The translations under genes were made by a program, and so were the position numbers. This document shows positions 59,301-64,000 of a DNA stretch of 64,000 bases, one piece after another (the first letter of the stretch is position 1; every line of letters begins with the position of its first letter). Below the pieces are notes generated by a model. It ran no database searches and was not told where the DNA came from. It saw only the letters and a program-made list of their open reading frames with translations. The DNA comes from Patulibacter brassicae. GTDB lineage: Bacteria; Actinomycetota; Thermoleophilia; Solirubrobacterales; Solirubrobacteraceae. The DNA lies in NCBI RefSeq assembly GCF_033949425.1, contig NZ_JAXAVX010000009.1:1-64000 (forward strand), given 5' to 3'.

Positions 59301-60403
59301 GCGCGCGGGGCACGGACCCGAAGCTCGCCGACTCCAACCGCAACGGCGTCCAGGACGGCGTCGAGCCCGCGCCGGCGGTCTACTCCGCCGTGCCGCCGGG
59401 CGCGCGGATTCCGGCCTGGGTCGGGCAGTTCGGCGGCTCGGGGTCCGGTGGCGGGCGGTTCAAGGGCCCGAGCGCGCTCACGGTCGACCGGTACCGCAAG
59501 GACGGGACGCGCGCGTTCGTGGTGGATCCGGGCAACAGCCTGCTGCAGCAGTTCTCGCTCGCGTACGCCGGAGGGCAGCTCACCGCGAAGCACCTCGGCG
59601 ACATCCACCGCGAGGGCGGCTTCCGCGGCGTGGCGACCTCGCCGGCCACCTCGACCGATCGCGACCGCGTCGAGGGCCAGGTGACGTTCGCCGGGGCCTT
59701 CACCGCGAACCCGCTGGCGTTCGTGCAGTTCGCCGTGCAGGCGCACAACGGGACCTCGCGGGCCGGGATCGGGGGCGACCTGGGGGCGGAGGACCTCGGG
59801 GCCGGCGTCGACGGCGTGGGCGCGCGCAGCGCGGCGCTCGACGTCGACGAGAGCGGCAACTACTACGTCGCGCGGGCCCGCAACGCGACCGGGCGCGACG
59901 CCGCGAAGCAGAACCGCGACGAGGCGTCGGTGACGATGCACGATCCCAAGGGCAAGAAGGTGAAGACGTACGCCGGCGCGCGGAACCCCCAGGGGATCGC
60001 CGTCGGGCCCTACGGCGACGTCTTCGTGACGTCCAACGCGTCCGACGACGCGCGCGTGCGCCGCTACGACGGGGCGACGGGGTGCGAGCTGTACCGCCTG
60101 CCGCTGACCGGGGCCGCGGGGGTGGCCGTCGACCAGGACGGCTACGTCTACGTCGCCGACACCGCCGCCGATGTCGTGCGCAAGTACTCCAACGACCTCA
60201 CGCTCCTCGGCACGATCGGGACCCGCGGGCGCGGCGACGGGCAGTTCGAGGACCCGGTCGACATCGACGTCGACACCGCGGGCGACGTGTTCGTCGTCGA
60301 CCGCGGCAACGACCGGGTGCACGCGTTCGCCTACCCGTTCGGGGAGGGCGAGCGGCAGCCGCGCTTCCCGGAGTCCAAGGGGCGGCCCAAGGGCTGCTCG
60401 TAG
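56378..60403 (+). CDS. secreted mosaic protein: pentapeptide repeats, Ca-binding repeats, protective-antigen-like core, NHL propeller
   Basis: A 1341-residue secreted protein. Signal peptide to about residue 32; pentapeptide repeats (ADLRG type) at about 177-256; DxDxDG calcium repeats at about 350-362, 396-408, 418-430, 440-445 and 472-485. From 491 the sequence reads like anthrax protective antigen and clostridial binary toxin B. It has DPLVADLP (compare HPLVAAYP in PA), a Ser/Thr/Glu alternating hairpin segment (525-595), ATVKVTNTGRVGFRI (compare NIRYVNTGTAPIYNV) and MTIHMGNFSIVD. More calcium repeats follow (868-990), then an NHL-type propeller (1010-1320). No enzymatic partner is adjacent. 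The similarity is my alignment by eye; pore formation is inference. Confidence 0.8.
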   Translation: MLAPPGARRGLLRAALPAIALLAVAPAPSGAAGPLEPVRPRAASATLDLSLPVRSVTVARDGRRVDVRPASNARRAVLRQRGTAPQTVRLDGRALARTLDGLAGSASLRLRAGGRTVTARVARVHGDRVSLRAVRRARAGRWSTRTLRITVRRRVTAQGRCVPLPLARCPHASLPFAALLGADLRGADLRRADLHRASLHRASLAGADLRGADLRGADLTAADLRGARLEGANLADATVQFGRRSGARLAGAHLCRTLLPGRSARSMRDCGDRAPTRSRRVGPRRLGTVPAVAAAVASTARTSARDRAAAARHAPSGSAAEARAPRRTTRAALRAPVPAPGFCILYSNTRDEDGDGLSDCFEETERSLTITNVDDLRAGREQHERTGITSSHAKADTDGDGLSDGDEQALRTDPRSADTDGDGLRDPDEGAYGASPVHADSDGDARIAGAPVDERLLDGAEVGSWGTSPVESDTDGDDMGDAEEIREGEGTFDPLVADLPRFKIEAPQVNIDIPITVELGETRSDERSTSTLKSSEHTESHSLGVKLGLKFSEEFESETEVGVPEDEEKVTAKVGSEQSISTSTTNKWEDTSSVEKEYGRIQELETSRETTIEPEGCLQATVKVTNTGRVGFRIAETPQFLGEISDPEKPEESRTFATFSPTAGTADFGAPCPKATDQAIQLAPGATQNVSVGAQQSSEVLKEYLADPTPMTIHMGNFSIVDDQQKPFEKILQAVDAKTATVIVDLGPCPEQDATCDDDQRVRQMQIAAGVRKARDDAGRLVPAGLPVGAALERLKLSPKYGPHRREGQPGGAAAKLVSLLGVADAQDANQGTWVVSGTAEGIAVDDVPLRDAKLVPGDTIVLTYLADRDDDGVPSTIETIEGTSERAKDTDGDGLSDRIETRVGWRVPLPGPPDAAKPKPDYRVFSNPRGCDTDDDGSPDGPGPGTRDDPCPKGPAEHGRAPQDKSRASDPDGGARGTDPKLADSNRNGVQDGVEPAPAVYSAVPPGARIPAWVGQFGGSGSGGGRFKGPSALTVDRYRKDGTRAFVVDPGNSLLQQFSLAYAGGQLTAKHLGDIHREGGFRGVATSPATSTDRDRVEGQVTFAGAFTANPLAFVQFAVQAHNGTSRAGIGGDLGAEDLGAGVDGVGARSAALDVDESGNYYVARARNATGRDAAKQNRDEASVTMHDPKGKKVKTYAGARNPQGIAVGPYGDVFVTSNASDDARVRRYDGATGCELYRLPLTGAAGVAVDQDGYVYVADTAADVVRKYSNDLTLLGTIGTRGRGDGQFEDPVDIDVDTAGDVFVVDRGNDRVHAFAYPFGEGERQPRFPESKGRPKGCS

Positions 60404-60448
60404 CGCGCCGCGGCGGGGCCCGGCGATCGGCCGCCGGCTCCCGCGCTC

Positions 60449-60454
60449 TACGCT
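60449..60454 (+). promoter_or_regulatory. TACGCT -10 element for surE
   Basis: TACGCT ends 7 nt before the surE ATG, the leaderless-type spacing. Confidence 0.45.
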
Positions 60455-60461
60455 GGTGGGG

Positions 60462-61322
60462 ATGGCCACGCGCGTCCTGCTGACGAACGACGACGGGATC
60501 CGCGCGACCGGGCTCGTGGCGCTGCGCGCGGCGCTGCTGCGCCTCGACGGGATCGACCTGCGCGTCGTGGCGCCCGACGGCAACCGCTCCGCGACCGCGC
60601 GCTCGATCACGGTCCGGCGTCCGCTCGCGGTGCGGGACGAGGCGTTCGAGGACGGCGGCACCGGGCTGGCGACCGACGGCATGCCGACGGACTGCGTGCG
60701 GCTGGCGATGCACGGCGTCTTCGGCGACTGGCGTCCGGACCTCGTCGTCAGCGGCATCAACCACGGCGCGAACCTCGGCGAGGACGTGACGTACTCCGGG
60801 ACGGTGGCGGCCGCGCTGGAGGCCGCGATCCACGACGTCCCGGGCGTCGCCGTGTCGATGGCCTCGCCGCACGGCGACTGGAACCTCCGCGACGAGTTCA
60901 CCTGGGACTTCACCGTCGCCGCCGAGCTCGCCGCGCGGGTCGTGGCCGAGCTGCACCGCGGTTTGCTGCCGGGGGCCGCGAACGACGGCGCGCCGATCGT
61001 CCCGCTCGACGAGCGCACGATCCTCAACCTCAACGTCCCGCAGGGCGAGGTGTCGGCCGTCGAGGTCACGCGCCTGGGCCGGCGGCGCTACCGCGACGAG
61101 CTCGAGCCGGTCGACACGGCCCCCGACGGCACCCGCACGTACTGGCTCTACGGCACCCGCCACGGCTTCGAGCCGCGCCCGGGCACCGATCTGCACGCGA
61201 TGAGCGAGGGCCGCGCGTCGATCACGCCGCTGCACCTGGACCTCACGCACGACAGCTCGATCGAGCCGCTCACCGGCCACGGCTTCGAGCGCCTGCTCGA
61301 CGAGCTGGCCGCGGGCGGCTGA
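60462..61322 (+). CDS. surE: 5'/3'-nucleotidase SurE
   Basis: Metal-dependent survival phosphatase acting on nucleoside monophosphates. The 286 residues have the N-terminal LLTNDDGIRATG with the paired metal aspartates, APDGNRSATARSIT with the conserved serine, and SGINHGANLGEDVTYSGTV with the metal asparagine. I chose the ATG at 60462; the upstream continuation of the frame belongs to a shadow in the previous gene. A TACGCT element sits directly upstream. Confidence 0.94.
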   Translation: MATRVLLTNDDGIRATGLVALRAALLRLDGIDLRVVAPDGNRSATARSITVRRPLAVRDEAFEDGGTGLATDGMPTDCVRLAMHGVFGDWRPDLVVSGINHGANLGEDVTYSGTVAAALEAAIHDVPGVAVSMASPHGDWNLRDEFTWDFTVAAELAARVVAELHRGLLPGAANDGAPIVPLDERTILNLNVPQGEVSAVEVTRLGRRRYRDELEPVDTAPDGTRTYWLYGTRHGFEPRPGTDLHAMSEGRASITPLHLDLTHDSSIEPLTGHGFERLLDELAAGG

Positions 61323-61362
61323 GCGCCCGCCGGCGCGGGACCGGTCCCACCGCGCGAGGTCC

Positions 61363-61368
61363 TAAGCT
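61363..61368 (+). promoter_or_regulatory. TAAGCT -10 element for ligA
   Basis: TAAGCT ends 7 nt before the ligA GTG; a leaderless-type start. Confidence 0.45.
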
Positions 61369-61375
61369 CCGGGGC

Positions 61376-63598
61376 GTGAGCGCGGACACGTCCCCTCTGC
61401 CCGCCCCGCCCGCCGGCGACGATCCGGCCGAGCGCGTCGCCTGGCTGCGCACCGTCGTCGAGCACCACCGGCGGCGCTACTACGAGCAGGACGATCCGGA
61501 GATCGGCGACGAGGAGTACGACGCGCTCTTCGGCGAGCTCGAGCGGCTGGAGCAGGAGCACCCGGAGCTCGACGCGGCCGACTCGCCGACGAAGCGGGTC
61601 GGCGGCGCGCCGCTGGACAAGCTCACGAAGGTCCGGCACGAGCAGCCGATGCTCTCGCTCGCCAACGCCCACCGGCCCGAGGAGCTCGAGGCCTGGGTCG
61701 ACCGGATGCGCAACCACCTGTCCCGGGAGGGGATCGAGGACCCGGCGTTCCGGTTCGTCACCGAGCCGAAGGTCGACGGCCTCGCGATGAGCCTGCGCTA
61801 CGAGGACGGCGTCCTCGTCCGCGCGGCCACGCGCGGGGACGGCGAGGTCGGCGAGGACGTCACGCACAACGTCCGCACGATCCCGAGCGTTCCCCTGCAC
61901 GTGCCCGACGCGCCGGCGGTGCTCGAGGTCCGGGGCGAGATCTACATGGCGCTGAAGGACTTCGAGCGCCTGAACGAGCGGCGCGCGCAGGCGGGCGAGT
62001 CGACGTTCATGAACCCGCGCAACTCGGCGGCGGGCACGATCCGCCAGCTCGATCCGAAGCTCGCGAAGACCCGGCCGCTCTCGTTCTGGGCCTACGGCGT
62101 CGGCGTCGTGGCGGCGAGCCGCGCCGACGCGCCGGACGCCGGCGACGGCGCCGCCTCGGCCGCGGCCGGCACCTCGTCGAGCGTCGGCGAGGTCCTCGGG
62201 GTCGAGGGACACCACGCCGTCCTGCTGTGGCTCCGGGAGCGCGGCTTCCCGGTCAACGAGGACGTCCGCGTGCACGACGACCCGGCCGCCGTCGTCGCGC
62301 GCTGCGCCGAGTGGCAGGAGCGCCGCGACCGCCTGGACTTCGAGATCGACGGCGTCGTCGTGAAGGTCGACGACCACGAGCTGCAGCGTCGTCTGGGCAG
62401 CGTCGGGCGCGACCCGCGGTGGGCGATCGCCTGGAAGTTCCCGCCGCGGACCGCCGTGACGACGCTCCTCGACGTCGTCTGGAGCGTCGGCAAGTTCGGC
62501 GATCTCCACCCCTACGCGGTGCTCGACCCGGTCGTCGTCTCCGGCGTGACGGTGAGCCAGGCGACGCTCCACAACGAGGAGGACCTCGCCCGCAAGGACG
62601 TCCGCCCGGGCGACCGGGTGATCGTCCTGCGCGCCGGCGACGTCATCCCGCAGGTCGTCTCGCCCGCCCCGCACGAGGTCGATCGCGAGGACCGGGCCGA
62701 CCCGCCTCGGCCGCCGGCCCGCTGCCCGGCCTGCGACACCCCCACGGAGAAGCCCGAGGACTCGGTCTTCACCCGCTGCCCGAACCGCGGCGGCTGCCCC
62801 GGCCAGCAGTACCAGCTGCTGAAGCACTACGTCAGCCGCGGCGCGATGGACATCGAGGGCCTGGGGGAGAAGCAGGTCCTCCAGCTGCTGCAGCAGGGGC
62901 TCGTGCGGACCGCCGCGGACCTCTACGCCCTGACCGCCGAGCAGCTCGTCGAGCTCGAGGGCTACGGCGAGATCTCGGCCACCCGCGTCGTCGACGCGAT
63001 CGCCCGCTCCAAGGAGCAGCCGTTCGCGCGCGTCCTCTTCGCGATCGGCCTCGAGGAGGTCGGCCAGGTGACCGGCCGCAACCTCGCGGCCCGGTTCCGG
63101 ACGATCGACGCGCTCCGGGCGGCGACGCCCGAGCAGCTCGCCGAGACGCCGGGCGTCGGGGGCAAGATGGCCGAGATCATCGCCGAGCGCCTCGCGGACC
63201 CGGCGGTCGGCGAGCTCGTCGACCGCCTCCGCGCCGCGGGCGTCCAGCTCGAGCAGGAGGGTCCGGCGCCGGGCGAGGGCGCGCTCGACGGGTTGACCGT
63301 CGTGCTGACCGGGACCCTGCCGACGCTCACGCGCGAGCAGGCCACGGAGCGCCTCACGGCGGCTGGCGCGCGGGTCACGACGTCCGTGTCGCGGAAGACG
63401 TCGGCGCTCGTGGCCGGCGAGTCGGCCGGCTCGAAGCTCGAGAAGGCGGAGCGCCTGGGGGTCCCCGTCCTCGACGAGGAGGGGCTCGGGCGGTTGCTCG
63501 TCGAGGGGCCCGGGATCCTGGCGCCGGACGCCGACGACGACGACGGGGGCGAGGACACGGAACCGGACGACGGCGGTCCAGCAGCGGACGGGAGCTGA
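61376..63598 (+). CDS. ligA: NAD+-dependent DNA ligase LigA
   Basis: Seals nicks in replication and repair using NAD+. The 740 residues comprise domain Ia (YYEQDDPEIGDEEYD), the adenylation domain with AMP-accepting Lys132 in EPKVDGLAM, an OB fold, a Cys4 zinc finger (CPAC and CPNRGGC, about residues 450-470), helix-hairpin-helix repeats (TPGVGGKMAEIIAERL) and a C-terminal BRCT domain from about 640. It is longer than the usual 670-690 because of a low-complexity Ala/Gly insert near residues 245-270 (DAGDGAASAAAGTSSS) and an acidic Asp-rich C-terminus. GTG start. Confidence 0.96.
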   Translation: MSADTSPLPAPPAGDDPAERVAWLRTVVEHHRRRYYEQDDPEIGDEEYDALFGELERLEQEHPELDAADSPTKRVGGAPLDKLTKVRHEQPMLSLANAHRPEELEAWVDRMRNHLSREGIEDPAFRFVTEPKVDGLAMSLRYEDGVLVRAATRGDGEVGEDVTHNVRTIPSVPLHVPDAPAVLEVRGEIYMALKDFERLNERRAQAGESTFMNPRNSAAGTIRQLDPKLAKTRPLSFWAYGVGVVAASRADAPDAGDGAASAAAGTSSSVGEVLGVEGHHAVLLWLRERGFPVNEDVRVHDDPAAVVARCAEWQERRDRLDFEIDGVVVKVDDHELQRRLGSVGRDPRWAIAWKFPPRTAVTTLLDVVWSVGKFGDLHPYAVLDPVVVSGVTVSQATLHNEEDLARKDVRPGDRVIVLRAGDVIPQVVSPAPHEVDREDRADPPRPPARCPACDTPTEKPEDSVFTRCPNRGGCPGQQYQLLKHYVSRGAMDIEGLGEKQVLQLLQQGLVRTAADLYALTAEQLVELEGYGEISATRVVDAIARSKEQPFARVLFAIGLEEVGQVTGRNLAARFRTIDALRAATPEQLAETPGVGGKMAEIIAERLADPAVGELVDRLRAAGVQLEQEGPAPGEGALDGLTVVLTGTLPTLTREQATERLTAAGARVTTSVSRKTSALVAGESAGSKLEKAERLGVPVLDEEGLGRLLVEGPGILAPDADDDDGGEDTEPDDGGPAADGS

Positions 63599-63750
63599 GG
63601 GGCCCCGCCGCGTCCGCCGGCGGGAGCCCGACCCCGTCGGGCGGCGCTGGCCGGTCGGCGCGCCTCGGGCACCCGTCGAGGTCTGGGCGAGCCGCTCGCG
63701 CGGGCGTGGTACGGTCGGTCATCCGATACGCCGCCCACTCGATCTGAGGC
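63599..63750 (+). other. intergenic region after ligA with possible promoter
   Basis: No gene is seen. TACGGT at 63710-63715 is a possible -10 for whatever is transcribed at the right edge; no -35 was found. Confidence 0.35.
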
Positions 63751-63883
63751 TCCGAGCCTCGCCCGGGTCCCGCGCCGCATCCGTGCGGCGGACTGCCTCG
63801 GGGATCGGGAGTGTCCGCCTGCCCAGGCTCGACACGAGGTCCTGGGACGTTTGTTTCTAGCGGTGGCGCTGATCGGGCGAGGC
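63751..63883 (+). ncRNA. candidate structured RNA or 5' leader element
   Basis: A 10-bp perfect closing stem joins GCCTCGCCCG (63756-63765) to CGGGCGAGGC (63874-63883). Inside are CGCCGCA-TCCG-TGCGGCG (63773-63790) and CCCAGG...CCTGGG (63822-63845, with inner CTC/GAG pairing). An alternative 7-bp pairing GGCGGAC/GTCCGCC would disrupt the first hairpin. An unpaired T-rich TTTGTTTCTA lies at 63850-63859. It is bounded by a -10-like element upstream and a strong terminator downstream. I do not recognise the family; it is not tmRNA, SRP RNA or RNase P by visible motifs. Confidence 0.4.
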
Positions 63884-63906
63884 GGGCGGACCTTCGGGTC
63901 CGCCCG
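63883..63906 (+). terminator. terminator with TTCG tetraloop at right edge
   Basis: A 10-bp stem (core GGGCGGACC / GGTCCGCCC) capped by TTCG, a cUUCGg loop, then TCCGCGTTCCGG. It immediately follows, and shares one base with, the closing stem of the candidate RNA. The remaining 94 bases to the window edge hold nothing I can call. Confidence 0.6.
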
Positions 63907-64000
63907 TCCGCGTTCCGGGGCCGGCCGGCGGCGCCCCGCGCGCTCGAGCGCCGGGGAGCGGCGCCCCTCGGACGCCGGCACCGAGGGCCGCCGGGGCGCC

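Noticed and set aside
56705..61069. 1454-codon open frame on the minus strand opposite the toxin-like gene and surE
   Set aside because: It runs across two genes in antisense and has biased composition. The + strand product has a signal peptide and coherent domains.
63751..63906. tmRNA, SRP RNA or RNase P RNA
   Set aside because: None of their hallmark sequences is visible, for example the SRP GGAAGG/AGCAGC apical loop or the tmRNA tRNA-like ends.

Overview
The window is very GC-rich chromosomal DNA from a bacterium that I place in the Actinomycetota, most likely class Thermoleophilia (Solirubrobacterales, e.g. Patulibacter/Conexibacter relatives). The reasons are extreme GC, frequent GTG starts and one TTG start, TANNNT-type -10 elements placed directly in front of start codons, zinc-binding forms of L33, L36 and S14, and overall gene order. 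The genus is inference. Almost everything is housekeeping and nearly all of it reads on the + strand. There is no CRISPR array, insertion sequence, rRNA or convincing tRNA.

Region 1 (0.25-7.2 kb) is a type II fatty-acid synthesis operon: fabD-fabH-fabG (4-nt overlaps), a 79-bp tandem repeat block, acpP-fabF (overlapping), an acyl-CoA carboxylase carboxyltransferase subunit and fabI. Region 2 (7.3-13.2 kb) holds an SRAP (HMCES/YedK-type) DNA-protein crosslink protein, translationally coupled to a membrane class III nucleotide cyclase. A cassette of circularly permuted ATP-grasp, alpha-E and transglutaminase-like proteins follows. The last 23 or so codons of the transglutaminase gene are repeated twice more downstream.

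Region 3 (13.6-26.2 kb) is the rpmG-secE-nusG-rplKAJL-rpoBC block, with a small L7/L12-like hypothetical gene between rplL and rpoB. Region 4 (26.6-32.8 kb) is an accessory island: a multi-span transporter-like protein, two convergent paralogous secreted proteins with glycosidase-like catalytic motifs, and an alpha/beta-hydrolase lacking its nucleophile serine. Region 5 (32.9-39.2 kb) is rpsL-rpsG-fusA-tuf (str), interrupted by a minus-strand FAD monooxygenase/membrane protein pair.

Region 6 (39.5-54.9 kb) contains the S10, spc and alpha operons through secY-adk-map and rpmJ-rpsM-rpsK-rpoA-rplQ. infA and rpsD are missing from their usual slots. Several ribosomal proteins carry unusual appended regions: a His/Asp-rich N-terminus on L22, a highly charged N-terminus on S17, an RGG-type tail on S3 and an Ala/Glu tail on L10. 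Region 7 (55-63.6 kb) has a DUF1707-like membrane protein, truA, a 1341-residue secreted mosaic protein, surE and ligA. A structured, terminator-ended intergenic RNA candidate lies at the right edge.

The most interesting object is the 1341-residue protein at 56378-60403. It combines pentapeptide repeats, calcium-binding DxDxDG repeats, a core that reads like the pore-forming/translocation part of anthrax protective antigen and clostridial binary toxin B, a second calcium-repeat region, and a C-terminal NHL-type beta-propeller.
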